Shown: piece after piece, positions 8,494 to 16,524 of the stretch | How the letters are laid out: each line of letters begins with the position of its first letter | Numbering within the stretch: the stretch's first letter is position 1 | Assembly (NCBI GenBank): GCA_903891165.1 | Contig: CAITDR010000606.1 | Location: 1-36,406 of the forward strand | DNA: 36,406 nt | Direction of reading: 5' to 3' | Origin: an uncultured Pseudomonadota bacterium | GTDB taxonomy: Bacteria; Myxococcota_A; UBA796; SXON01 | Program-made: the position numbers and the translations under genes | Notes under the pieces: generated by a model | Told to the model about the DNA's origin: nothing | The model's input: only the letters and a program-made list of their open reading frames with translations | The model's database searches: none

Positions 8494-9912
8494 ATGTCCC
8501 TGCGTGTACGTTTTGCCCCCAGCCCTACCGGAAACCTCCACATCGGGGGGGCCAGGACGGCCCTGTTCAACCACATGCTGGCCCGGCGCCAGGGTGGGAC
8601 TTTTATCCTCCGTATCGAGGACACCGATACGGGACGTTCGACGCCCGAATATGAGGCGGTGATTCTGCGGGAGCTGCGCTGGCTGGACATCAGCTGGGAC
8701 GAGGGTCCAGAGGTGGGTGGCCCTCACGCTCCCTACCGGCAGTCGGAAAGAGCGGGGATCTACGCGGCCTATACGCAGAAACTCCTCGAAGGTGGGATGG
8801 CCTACCGCTGCACCTGTACGGTGGAGCGCCTGGACGCGCTGCGTGCCGGGCAGGAAGCCGCCAAGCAGAAGCCCGGCTACGACGGGCATTGTCGCGATCA
8901 GAACCTCGGCGCCGACTGCGGCCCCCACGTGGTACGTCTGCGGGTACCCGACCAGGGCGAGACGGTGGTGGACGACTATTTCAAGGGTCCGGTCTCCTTC
9001 GCCAACGCAGAGTTGGACGATATGATCCTGGTACGTACCGATGGGGTCCCCACCTACAATTTTGTGGTGGTGGTGGACGACGCACATATGGGCATCACCC
9101 ATGTCCTGCGTGGGGATGAGCACCTGAACAACACGCCCAAACAGCTCTTAATCTACGCGGCCCTGGGCCTGAACCCGCCACGTTTTGGGCATATGCCCTT
9201 GATTCTGGGGCCGGACGGCTCTAAGCTCTCCAAGCGACACGGTGCCACTTCCGTTGCCGGCTACCGGGAAATGGGCATTCTCCCGGAAGCGCTCATCAAC
9301 TACCTGACCCGGCTGGGCTGGGCACACGGCGACATGGAGATCTTTACCAAGGCTGAGGCGGTGGAGGTCTTTTCCCTGGAGGGTGTAGGAAAAAGCCCTG
9401 GAAAGTGGGATATGGACAAGCTCTTGTGGGTGAATGCCCAGTGGATGAAGCGGCTGGCCCCGGAGCGGGTGGCCGAGGCGCTGCGGCCCCACCTGCTGGC
9501 GCGGGGACTCCAGGTGGAAGGCCGGGATCTCACGGCTGTGGTGCTGGCACTACGCGAGCGCGCCCGGACTCTGGTGGAGCTGGCCGATGGCGCCGCCTTC
9601 TTCTTCCAGGCCGATCAGGATGTCAAGCGGGACGAGGAGGCCGCAAAAGCCTTCCTTGGACCAGACAATGTGGCCATGCTTGCCGCTTTGGCGGACCATC
9701 TGGAGGGGGTGGACTGGACCGATGCAGCCCTGGAAACCTCAGTCAACCAGTTCTGCACCGCACACGGGTTGAAGCTGGGGAAAGTGGCGCAGCCCGCGCG
9801 GGTGGCCACCTGCGGCCAGAAGGTGGGGCCCGGCCTCTTCCAGACTTTGACCATTCTGGGCAAAGAAACGGCACTCCGCCGCCTGCGTGCCCCCGCCAAA
9901 AATTCCGCTTGA
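8494..9912 (+). CDS. gltX: Glutamyl-tRNA synthetase
   Basis: A 472-residue class I synthetase that charges tRNA-Glu. The ATG at 8494 gives the family N-terminus MSLRVRFAPSPTGNLHIGGA, where HIGG is the HIGH motif. The KMSKS-like motif is KLSKRHG near residue 245. A zinc-type segment CTCTVERLDAL is present in the insertion domain. The open frame extends upstream to 8323, but that part overlaps the divergent gene and is unlikely to be translated. It is followed at once by tRNA-Gln and tRNA-Glu genes. A non-discriminating enzyme that also charges tRNA-Gln is possible but cannot be told from this reading. Confidence 0.96.
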   Translation: MSLRVRFAPSPTGNLHIGGARTALFNHMLARRQGGTFILRIEDTDTGRSTPEYEAVILRELRWLDISWDEGPEVGGPHAPYRQSERAGIYAAYTQKLLEGGMAYRCTCTVERLDALRAGQEAAKQKPGYDGHCRDQNLGADCGPHVVRLRVPDQGETVVDDYFKGPVSFANAELDDMILVRTDGVPTYNFVVVVDDAHMGITHVLRGDEHLNNTPKQLLIYAALGLNPPRFGHMPLILGPDGSKLSKRHGATSVAGYREMGILPEALINYLTRLGWAHGDMEIFTKAEAVEVFSLEGVGKSPGKWDMDKLLWVNAQWMKRLAPERVAEALRPHLLARGLQVEGRDLTAVVLALRERARTLVELADGAAFFFQADQDVKRDEEAAKAFLGPDNVAMLAALADHLEGVDWTDAALETSVNQFCTAHGLKLGKVAQPARVATCGQKVGPGLFQTLTILGKETALRRLRAPAKNSA

Positions 9913-9937
9913 CGGTTGCTCCATCCGAATATACATT
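9909..9937 (+). promoter_or_regulatory. Predicted sigma70-type promoter for the tRNA pair
   Basis: A TTGACG -35 box (9909-9914) overlaps the gltX stop codon. After a 17-base spacer comes TACATT (9932-9937) as a -10 box. The predicted start lies just upstream of the tRNA-Gln at 9952. The tRNAs may therefore be transcribed on their own as well as by readthrough from gltX. Confidence 0.5.
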
Positions 9938-9951
9938 GACGTTGCCTCTGG

Positions 9952-10024
9952 TGAGGTGTAGTGTAATCGGCAACACGTCAGGTTCTGACCCTGAAGAGTC
10001 TAGGTTCGACCCCTAGCACCTCAA
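9952..10024 (+). tRNA. tRNA-Gln (anticodon CUG)
   Basis: A full cloverleaf can be drawn. The acceptor stem is TGAGGTG/CACCTCA, the D stem GTGT/ACAC, the anticodon stem TCAGG/CCTGA with loop TTCTGAC (anticodon CTG, reads CAG), and the T arm CTAGG-TTCGACC-CCTAG. The first pair is U1-A72, typical of bacterial tRNA-Gln and known as an identity element for the GatCAB amidotransferase. Base 73 is A. The 3' CCA is not encoded and must be added by the nucleotidyltransferase. Confidence 0.96.
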
Positions 10025-10051
10025 TCATCACCTCCTCCATTTTATGTTCGT

Positions 10052-10127
10052 GGTCCCATCGTCTAGAGGCCCAGGACACTGCCCTCTCACGGCAGGAACA
10101 CGGGTTCGAATCCCGTTGGGACTACCA
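10052..10127 (+). tRNA. tRNA-Glu (anticodon CUC)
   Basis: The acceptor stem is GGTCCCA/TGGGACT with a G1-U72 wobble. The anticodon stem CTGCC/GGCAG holds loop CTCTCAC (anticodon CTC, reads GAG). The T arm is ACGGG-TTCGAAT-CCCGT. The discriminator A and a genomically encoded CCA follow, unlike the neighbouring tRNA-Gln. It sits 27 bases after that tRNA and is probably in the same transcript. Confidence 0.97.
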
Positions 10128-10130
10128 CCT

Positions 10131-10175
10131 TGAACCCCGGTCTGGGCAACCAGCCGGGGTTCATCATTTTTCTTT
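10131..10175 (+). terminator. Rho-independent terminator after the tRNA pair
   Basis: A perfect 10-bp stem, TGAACCCCGG (10131-10140) and CCGGGGTTCA (10154-10163), closes a 13-base loop. It is followed by TCATTTTTCTTT. It lies 3 bases after the tRNA-Glu CCA and separates the tRNA transcript from the helicase gene. Confidence 0.85.
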
Positions 10176-10216
10176 CCCAGTTCGCCCCAGGTGGGACGCC
10201 GGACAGCGGGGGCCTT

Positions 10217-12271
10217 ATGCAATATCGCGGTTTTGAACTTGATCCTTTCCAGGAGACCTCCATCACCGCACTGAGTGAAGGACGCTCCGTGCTGGTGAGT
10301 GCACCCACCGGCACCGGAAAGACGCTGATCGCCGACTACGTGGTCGAACGTGCGCTGAGTCATGGCCGCTCGGTGATCTACACGGCCCCCGTAAAAGCCC
10401 TGTCCAACCAGAAGTATCGCGACTGGTGCCGTCTGCATGGCGAAGACAAGGTGGGGCTGATCACCGGGGATCTGGTGATTCGCCGTGACGCTCCCTGCCG
10501 GGTGATGACCACGGAGATTCTGCGCAACATGCTGCTGACCGGCGAGGAACTGCCGGCCTTGGAAGCGGTGATCATTGACGAGATCCACTTCCTGGACGAC
10601 CGGGAGCGTGGCACCACCTGGGAGGAGGTATTGATCTACCTGCCCCACCGGGTGCAGATCCTGGGCCTTTCCGCAACGCTGCAGAATCTATCGGCATTTT
10701 CCGGCTGGCTGGGCTCGGTGCGTGGGGCCGAGGTGGAGGTGGTACAGGCCGACCGCCGCACGGTTCCGCTGAGCTATCAGGTCTTTTCTCACCGGGAAGG
10801 CCTGCTTTCTCCCAAGGAATTCCACAAGGCCTGGGCCCGACACGGCAATAAACCGGCGGCCCCCAAGGGCCCCCCCCGCCGCGGGGGACGTCGGGAGCGC
10901 GACAGCAACCGCGAGGCGCCGACCAGCCATGTGGAGCTGGTGCAGAAGCTGGACGAGGAGCAGTATCTCCCCTGCCTCTACTTCTCTTTTTCGCGAAAGA
11001 ATACGGAGCGCTTCGCACGGGAATTGGGAGAGTACTGGCGACGCCACAGCCGCCAGCAGCTTCTGAATCGCTTTGAGCAGCGTGAGCTGGAAAAACACCT
11101 CGATGCCTTCGCCGCCAGTGATTCTGGCAATGCGATGGACCGGGATCTTCGCGATCTCTACCGCGAGGGCATCGCCTTCCACCACGCCGGGCTGCACGTC
11201 CAGCTCAAAGCCCTGGTCGAAGACCTCTACGAAAAGCGCCTGATCAAAGTGCTCTATTGTACCAGCACCTTCGCCCTGGGCATCAACATGCCCGCCCGCA
11301 CCGTGGTCTTTGATGGCCTGAAAAAGTACGACGGAATCCGGCTTCGCCCCCTGAACAACCGCGAGTTCCAGCAGAAAGCGGGTCGCGCCGGGCGTCGCGG
11401 GCTGGACACCGAGGGCCATGTGGTGATCCGGGTGGACTCCGAATATTGGCCGGACAACCGGGAACTTCTGGATGGCTACCTTAAGGGCGCGCCCGAGCCG
11501 GTGCGCTCTTCCTTCTCCCTCTGCTTCAACTCGGTGGTGAATCTCCTGGCGCGAAACCCGGAAAGTCATATCCGCGAGATCGTCGAAAAGTCCTTTTTGT
11601 GCTGGACCCGTATCCAGGAGGCGGAGCGGCTGGAGGAGCGGGCAGGAGAGCGGAACGCCGGGAAATTCCTGGCCAAAGCCGAGAAGATCCGGGAGCGCAG
11701 CTGGGAGGAGTTTGAACAGCGGGTGTCCTTCCTCCAGAAAGTGGGCTACCTCGCCGAAGATCGCAGCTTCAACGCGGGCGGTCGTATCCTCCAGCATGTG
11801 CAGATTGAAGAGGTCTTTGTTACGGAGCTGGTGCTCTCAGGACTGTTGGAAGACATTCCCATGCCGCTGCTCTTCGGGCTTTGTTGCTCGTTAAACAAAG
11901 AATTTCCGCGTGACGTACGTCTGCGCTACAAGATGCGCGGAGGCGAGCTGGATCTGGCGCGCGAGGCCAACCGCATCCGCTACGGCGCCGTGGTGCAACA
12001 GGCCGAAGAGCTCACCCGTATGCCGGTGACTTGGTGCCCGGACATGATCCCCTTTGGCAAGATGTGGGCCGAAGGAAAAAGTCTGGCAGAGCTGGAAAGT
12101 TGGCTGATCGCCTCCACCGATCTGACCGGCGACCTGGTGGGTGCCTTCCGACGCGCCAAAGATCTGATCACCCAGCTACGCCTGGTGTGGAAGGGCGATA
12201 AACGCCGTTGCGACGAGCTGACTGAGCTGCTCGCCTCCGTGTCGCGCGACGAGGTGCTGGTGGTGGACTGA
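10217..12271 (+). CDS. Ski2/Mtr4-like DEAD/DEAH-box RNA helicase
   Basis: A 684-residue superfamily 2 helicase of the Ski2/Dob1 (COG4581-like) type. Motif I is APTGTGKT (29-36), motif II DEIH (121-124), motif III SAT (152-154) and motif VI QKAGRAGRRGLD (386-397). A basic, low-complexity insert at about 208-238 (PRRGGRRERD) interrupts the region between the two RecA domains. The C-terminal 90 residues resemble the DSHCT helical region. The ATG at 10217 begins MQYRGFELDPFQ, a usual start for the family; the open frame continues upstream into the tRNA terminator. Relatives in eukaryotes feed RNA to the exosome; bacterial members such as HelY are poorly understood. I infer a role in RNA unwinding or decay. 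Confidence 0.88.
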   Translation: MQYRGFELDPFQETSITALSEGRSVLVSAPTGTGKTLIADYVVERALSHGRSVIYTAPVKALSNQKYRDWCRLHGEDKVGLITGDLVIRRDAPCRVMTTEILRNMLLTGEELPALEAVIIDEIHFLDDRERGTTWEEVLIYLPHRVQILGLSATLQNLSAFSGWLGSVRGAEVEVVQADRRTVPLSYQVFSHREGLLSPKEFHKAWARHGNKPAAPKGPPRRGGRRERDSNREAPTSHVELVQKLDEEQYLPCLYFSFSRKNTERFARELGEYWRRHSRQQLLNRFEQRELEKHLDAFAASDSGNAMDRDLRDLYREGIAFHHAGLHVQLKALVEDLYEKRLIKVLYCTSTFALGINMPARTVVFDGLKKYDGIRLRPLNNREFQQKAGRAGRRGLDTEGHVVIRVDSEYWPDNRELLDGYLKGAPEPVRSSFSLCFNSVVNLLARNPESHIREIVEKSFLCWTRIQEAERLEERAGERNAGKFLAKAEKIRERSWEEFEQRVSFLQKVGYLAEDRSFNAGGRILQHVQIEEVFVTELVLSGLLEDIPMPLLFGLCCSLNKEFPRDVRLRYKMRGGELDLAREANRIRYGAVVQQAEELTRMPVTWCPDMIPFGKMWAEGKSLAELESWLIASTDLTGDLVGAFRRAKDLITQLRLVWKGDKRRCDELTELLASVSRDEVLVVD

Positions 12272-12332
12272 GCGCCCTGCAAAATTCCGGCAACGGGCAT
12301 AAGAGCGGCCCCGGCTGCGCTACACTGCCGCC

Positions 12333-13556
12333 ATGCAGAGCCTCCTCCTCCTCGCCCCCCTGGCCCTGGCCAACGGCCAGACCTCCCATGCCTGGATCAC
12401 CCTCCACGCTCTGGAGCATCTCCCTGCGGGAGAACTTCGTGACTTTTTAAGCCGCGAAGATCTGCGTACCATGCTGATCAATGGCACCATGTTTCCCGAC
12501 GGGGGCTACCCTCAGCACGACGACTATGGAGAGATGGCCCACTGGGAGCCCTTTCAGTCCCGCTATCGCGACTGGATCCTGGCCCAACAACAGGCTCCCT
12601 ATTCCGACGATATGGCACAGCATGTCGCTTTCTACCTGGGGATGTCCTCTCATGGGATGGCGGACCAGGTCTACGATTCGCTGTACATGGAGCGCGCCAA
12701 ACAACACGACGCGGCCTCGGACTGGGGGGCCTACTCGATGGACGAGGCGACCGACGTGGCCTATGCCGCCTTGCAGGGGCCGATCACCGCCCCTGCGGAC
12801 TGGGTGCCCTACGATACCTTCCTCCAACTGTACACGGAAGCAGGTCATCCAGTGACGCGAGACCTGATGTCTACCGGGCAAGGAATGCTGCGGGTGGCCA
12901 TCGGCTTTGTGGGCGCCAGCTCTCAGGTCCCTGAAACCCTTACCAAATACGAAGACCGTTTTCCCTGGGCCACCACCCACCTGGACGACCCCGAAGCCCA
13001 CGGGAACCCCGCCTGTGAAGGGGCGGTGATCGCCCGCTACTGGCAGGTTTTGTGGGATAGACTACAGGAACGGCCGTCCGGGCTGGAGCCGGTGCTCCAG
13101 AGCTTTCCCTCAGTGGGCCAACGTGTGCAGTCTCGCGACCACACGCTGGTAGAATCCAGGGTCAGCTTGGTTTTTTCACGCGGGATTGATACCAACACCC
13201 TGAACAGCAACCTCTTTCATGTCCGGGATGCTGCTGGGAAGGACTTCCCCTTCGAGCTGCAGGTCTTCTACGGCTACTCCTCGCACGTGGTCCACCTGAT
13301 TCCCCTTCAGGATTGGACTTCTGACATGGACTATACCATTACCGTGGATGCTGGTGTCCCGACCTTCGAGGGCGACAGCTTCGCCGCCTACGCCGGCTCC
13401 TTCACAACCCGCTCGCCAGCGACTTCTCCCCTTCCCTCCACGGAAAAAGGGTGTAGCACCACCGCAGGTGCCGATTGGGCTGGCCTGTTTCTGGGGCTGA
13501 CCGTCGTCTTGTGCAGGCGTAGAACGGGGGGCAATACCCCCGAAGCCGTTCAGTAA
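12333..13556 (+). CDS. Secreted zinc-phospholipase-C-like protein with MYXO-CTERM-like anchor
   Basis: A 407-residue exported protein. Residues 1-15 form a signal peptide (QSLLLLAPLALANG). The next 180 residues are rich in spaced His/Asp/Glu: SHAW, LHALEH, FPDG, MAHW, then HVAFYLGMSSHGMADQVYD and MDEATD. This pattern resembles the zinc-dependent phospholipase C/S1-P1 nuclease fold. Residues about 265-365 form a beta domain of the Big_5/SwmB type (VSLVFSRGIDTNTL, YTITVDAG). The C-terminus has Cys374, a hydrophobic helix and an RRR cluster, the layout of MYXO-CTERM sorting signals, followed by a 10-residue tail. The substrate is unknown. It is convergent with the BMC-T gene and overlaps its end by 7 bp. 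Confidence 0.68.
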   Translation: MQSLLLLAPLALANGQTSHAWITLHALEHLPAGELRDFLSREDLRTMLINGTMFPDGGYPQHDDYGEMAHWEPFQSRYRDWILAQQQAPYSDDMAQHVAFYLGMSSHGMADQVYDSLYMERAKQHDAASDWGAYSMDEATDVAYAALQGPITAPADWVPYDTFLQLYTEAGHPVTRDLMSTGQGMLRVAIGFVGASSQVPETLTKYEDRFPWATTHLDDPEAHGNPACEGAVIARYWQVLWDRLQERPSGLEPVLQSFPSVGQRVQSRDHTLVESRVSLVFSRGIDTNTLNSNLFHVRDAAGKDFPFELQVFYGYSSHVVHLIPLQDWTSDMDYTITVDAGVPTFEGDSFAAYAGSFTTRSPATSPLPSTEKGCSTTAGADWAGLFLGLTVVLCRRRTGGNTPEAVQ

Positions 13557-14200
13557 AAGGCAGCACCGGGACCGGGATTTTCGCGACCGTCGATGCTGTC
13601 CAGCACCGCAATTGCCGCCTTGGCAGCCTCGGCGATCTCGTCCTCGCTGCCGCCCAGATACAGCCGCCCGAAAGCGCCGAAGGACACAATCTCCAGGATG
13701 TCGATCTTTGCGGCTTTTTCAGCCTCGTTTGCGGCAATCAGCGCATAGCCGGCGGGATGTACTTCGAGTACCCACATCGTGGCCCCCTCGTCCAGCACAT
13801 TCCCGTGGCGGAAGCGGTTGACGATCTGCGCATGGTAGCCGGTCACCCCGGTGATGGTCTGCCCCGACACAATCCGGGGCCGCAGCCGATCCTGCACCTT
13901 CAAGTGCAGTGCATCCAGCACCGCCTCGCCCGCCGCACGAACCTGCCCCTGATCGTAGGAGTGCAGCTCCAAACAGCCAAACTGCCTCTCCACTATCTGC
14001 ATGCCGGGGGTGCAGGAGGTATTCTTCAACGCGATGTCGGTCACCAGGTTGATATCCATCCCCGGCGCCACTTCAAAGAAGACCGAAGCCTTGTTCTTCA
14101 GCGGCATGTACCCGCGCGAGACGGTGGCCAGAAAAGAGGCGGTCTGCGGCTGCAGAACGTCGATGTAGGTGAAGCAGCGTAGCTCGATACCGGAGGCCAT
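13550..14200 (-). CDS. Tandem-domain bacterial microcompartment shell protein (BMC-T)
   Basis: A 216-residue protein with two BMC domains in tandem. Domain 1 spans about 36-100: helix DINLVTDIALKNTSC, strand GMQIVERQFGCLELH, then DQGQVRAAGEAVLDAL. Domain 2 spans about 135-205: WVLEVHPAGYALIAANEAEKA as one block, then the strand VSFGAFGRLYLGG and EIAEAAKAAIAVL. Such proteins form pseudohexameric trimers in the shells of protein organelles. By alignment to the BMC fold, the pore loop of domain 1 is QFGC (Cys76) and that of domain 2 is FGAFG. No other shell gene (BMC-H or BMC-P) and no encapsulated enzyme is in the window. A ferredoxin gene lies 24 bp upstream on the same strand, so the two probably form an operon. 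Confidence 0.85.
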   Translation of the reverse strand: MASGIELRCFTYIDVLQPQTASFLATVSRGYMPLKNKASVFFEVAPGMDINLVTDIALKNTSCTPGMQIVERQFGCLELHSYDQGQVRAAGEAVLDALHLKVQDRLRPRIVSGQTITGVTGYHAQIVNRFRHGNVLDEGATMWVLEVHPAGYALIAANEAEKAAKIDILEIVSFGAFGRLYLGGSEDEIAEAAKAAIAVLDSIDGRENPGPGAAFY

Positions 14201-14224
14201 GCCCGCCCTCGTAGATCCGACCCT

Positions 14225-14686
14225 CTAACCTGCTGTGGTCTTTCCCGGAAGCCCCTCCACCAGACTCAGCGCCCCGGACGGACATGCCGCCACACAGGCG
14301 GGTTCGCGATTCAGCGGTTTACATCCGTCACATTTGACCGCAATCCCCAGCTCCGTCACCCGCCGGATGGCCCGAAAAGAGCATGCCGCGATGCACTTTC
14401 CGCAGCCGGTACAGCGATCCTCGCGGAGATCCACCCGTCCATCTGGAAAGCGCAGGAGTGCGAGGTGGGGACAGACCGGCACGCAGGGGCTTTCCGTGCA
14501 GTGGGTGCACACGTCCAAGCTGGGCTCTATCGCCCACTCCCGGACCGCAAGGCGGCGCCGCTCCAGCACAAAGGGGTCGTCTGCCTGGAAAGGTCCTCCC
14601 CCATAGCGGGCCTCCACACAGGCGATCTCGCAGGCGTGGCAACGGGTACACAGGGAGGGATCCAGCACCGGGTAGCGGAAGGCCAC
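14225..14686 (-). CDS. Ferredoxin-type electron carrier with four [4Fe-4S] motifs
   Basis: A 153-residue iron-sulfur protein of the HycB/CooF/DmsB type. Sixteen cysteines fall in four groups: C13-x2-C16-x2-C19-x3-C23; C60-x2-C63-x4-C68-x3-C72; C92-x2-C95-x2-C98-x3-C102; and C119-x2-C122-x8-C131-x3-C135. No signal peptide or Tat motif is seen, so it is likely cytosolic. The start is GTG with an AAGGAGG Shine-Dalgarno just upstream. Relatives pass electrons between oxidoreductase subunits such as formate dehydrogenase, hydrogenase or CO dehydrogenase. Here its only partner is the BMC-T shell gene, 24 bp downstream. Confidence 0.92.
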   Translation of the reverse strand: MAFRYPVLDPSLCTRCHACEIACVEARYGGGPFQADDPFVLERRRLAVREWAIEPSLDVCTHCTESPCVPVCPHLALLRFPDGRVDLREDRCTGCGKCIAACSFRAIRRVTELGIAVKCDGCKPLNREPACVAACPSGALSLVEGLPGKTTAG

Positions 14687-14743
14687 ACCTCCTTCTACCC
14701 TTTCCCGGCCGCTTGTGGTATCCTCACCCCTTCGGAGCCTGCG

Positions 14744-15325
14744 ATGCGCCTGTTTTCCGCCCTCCTGCTGCTGCCGCTGCTGACCGGCTGCGATCCCGAC
14801 TGTACCGACTTTGACCGTATCGACGGCACCTGGTCGGTGTGGATGACGGTGGACAATGTGCCCCGCGATGGCAGCGAGGGCGGCCTGGTCCTGTCTGAGG
14901 GCTACCCCACCGAGGAGCTTTTTATCAACGGGACCACGAAGTGGAAGCTGAACTATCAGGCCTCCTCGGAGCGCACAACCGTCCTGATGAATGATGTGTT
15001 GGAGCCCACCGACCTACCGGGGGAAAACGATGTGTTCACCCAGGTGGAGATCTCGGGATCGCTGAAGCAGGACCCCGACAACTGCAACGTGCTGGATCTG
15101 GCCATGGAAGACAGCTACGAAGCCTCGACCACCGCTTTTACCGGCGAGATCCTCACCGAAAGCAACCACGACTTCAACTTCAGTGCCACACTCGTCTATG
15201 CGGGCGACCAGCTTTCGGGCACCTTCACCTACAGCGACACCATGCGGGGGCTGGATGGCGATGGAGTGCCCTTTGAAGGCTCTATTTCGGACGCCACCGG
15301 CACCTTTATCGGCACCCGGCAGTAG
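14744..15325 (+). CDS. Predicted outer-membrane or periplasmic lipoprotein
   Basis: A 193-residue protein of unknown function. The start at 14744 gives a lipoprotein signal, MRLFSALLLLPLLTGCDPDC, with the lipobox LLTGC. The mature part is acidic and appears all-beta, with repeated Thr/Gly/Ser-rich strands (DGTWSVWMTVD, GQ-like GSLKQDPDN, FTGEILTES, DQLSGTFTYSD). A lipocalin-like or jellyroll barrel is possible. A GGAG Shine-Dalgarno precedes the ATG. The open frame extends upstream into the divergent ferredoxin gene, which I reject as coding. The Asp after the lipidated Cys would suggest inner-membrane retention under E. coli rules, but that rule may not hold here. Confidence 0.75.
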   Translation: MRLFSALLLLPLLTGCDPDCTDFDRIDGTWSVWMTVDNVPRDGSEGGLVLSEGYPTEELFINGTTKWKLNYQASSERTTVLMNDVLEPTDLPGENDVFTQVEISGSLKQDPDNCNVLDLAMEDSYEASTTAFTGEILTESNHDFNFSATLVYAGDQLSGTFTYSDTMRGLDGDGVPFEGSISDATGTFIGTRQ

Positions 15326-15346
15326 GCAACGCCCCTCCCATTTGAG

Positions 15347-16480
15347 GTGCGCGAGCGCTGGAAATCGGTTAGCGCCGCCGCCATGTATACCCTCCTGATT
15401 TCGGCGGGCGCGGGGCTTGTGGGCTTTGCGCTGGGTGCGGCGGCGGTGAATGCGTGGGCGGGTTTTATTCCCGGTCTGTTGGCCTTCGTCCTCGTCTTTC
15501 TGCTGCTCTCGCGTCGTACCATGGCGCAGGTGCAGGCGATCTTTGCCACCGCGCAGGGTCAGCTGCAGAAAGCGCCACCGCCCAACATCATGCACGACCT
15601 CCAGGAAGCCCAGCGGCAGGCCCAGAATCCGCCGCCCGAGCTGATGCGCAAGCTGCAGGAGGCCCAGCGCAACGGCGACCAGCGCGGCTTCAACCGTGCC
15701 CGTGAAGGGCTTATGGAGTTTCAAGCGACCAAACAGCGCGAGTTTGACAAGGCGCGCGAAGCGATGATCGCCTACCAGCGTAGCCAGCGCGAGGAGGTAC
15801 GGAACGTTCTCCGATCCGCGTTAATCCATGAAAAATGGCAATATCTGGTTCGGGAGAACGTCTACACCCAGCTGGGCACCATCGACTACCAGGAGGGCGT
15901 CGAGGCGGTGATGATGCGGCAGCAGGAGGCCACTGGGCGCAGCATCGACATCGGTACCCTACCAGATACCGCGGGTCCCTACTTTGAACAAGCGCGGGAT
16001 AACCTGCAAAAAGCATGGCACCCCCAGCTTTCTTCGGTCCTGAAGGACTGGCGCTCGCGTGCACTGTTGGCGGCGGTCCACCACCGGCTGGGGGAGGCTG
16101 AGCTGGCTCAGAAAGTGCTGGGAGAGGCCGAAGCGGCAGGTACCCTGGAGCCCACCTATTGGGGGCTTCGCGCCTGGCTTTTGTCGGGGAAACCTGACGA
16201 AGCGATGCAGATCGTCGGCAAGGGTCTGGTGGCCTGCCCCAGCTCGCAGGCTCTGAAAGAGCTGCAGGCTCAGCTCACCAACAAAAAGCCCCTCAATATG
16301 GAGGGCTTCGGCGACACCTGGTACCAGTTCTTCCCCGATCAGATTCCCCAGTCCAAACGGGATGAAATGGCGCGTGCGGCAGGTATGGAAGTGCCGACCC
16401 AGAACGTCTCTTCCGCGCCTCAGCAGGCGGCCAACCGCCCGCCCATCCCCCAGAAGACCTGGCCCCATCCGCGTCGGTAG
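15347..16480 (+). CDS. Membrane-anchored protein with coiled-coil and TPR-like regions
   Basis: A 377-residue protein of unknown function. Two adjacent hydrophobic helices sit at about 13-52 (TLLISAGAGLVGFALGAAAV and FIPGLLAFVLVFLLL). A long Gln/Arg/Glu-rich helical or coiled-coil stretch follows at about 55-145 (QVQAIFATAQGQL, LMRKLQEAQRNGDQ). Alpha-alpha repeats resembling TPRs lie at about 205-310 (YFEQARDNLQKAW, HHRLGEAELAQKVLGEAE). The tail is Pro/Gln-rich. The start may be the GTG at 15347 or the ATG at 15383; neither has a good Shine-Dalgarno. It lies 21 bp after the lipoprotein gene and is probably co-transcribed. Confidence 0.75.
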   Translation: MRERWKSVSAAAMYTLLISAGAGLVGFALGAAAVNAWAGFIPGLLAFVLVFLLLSRRTMAQVQAIFATAQGQLQKAPPPNIMHDLQEAQRQAQNPPPELMRKLQEAQRNGDQRGFNRAREGLMEFQATKQREFDKAREAMIAYQRSQREEVRNVLRSALIHEKWQYLVRENVYTQLGTIDYQEGVEAVMMRQQEATGRSIDIGTLPDTAGPYFEQARDNLQKAWHPQLSSVLKDWRSRALLAAVHHRLGEAELAQKVLGEAEAAGTLEPTYWGLRAWLLSGKPDEAMQIVGKGLVACPSSQALKELQAQLTNKKPLNMEGFGDTWYQFFPDQIPQSKRDEMARAAGMEVPTQNVSSAPQQAANRPPIPQKTWPHPRR

Positions 16481-16524
16481 CGCTCGGTCGCTGCAACTGG
16501 CCGCTCCAGACTGGGAATAACCGC

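Noticed and set aside
10130-10216. Extension of the helicase gene upstream to 10130
   Set aside because: That part would read through the tRNA terminator hairpin and adds residues not typical of the family; the ATG at 10217 fits better.
10688-11797. A 369-codon minus-strand frame inside the helicase gene
   Set aside because: The plus-strand frame carries all helicase motifs across this interval; the antisense product has no motif.
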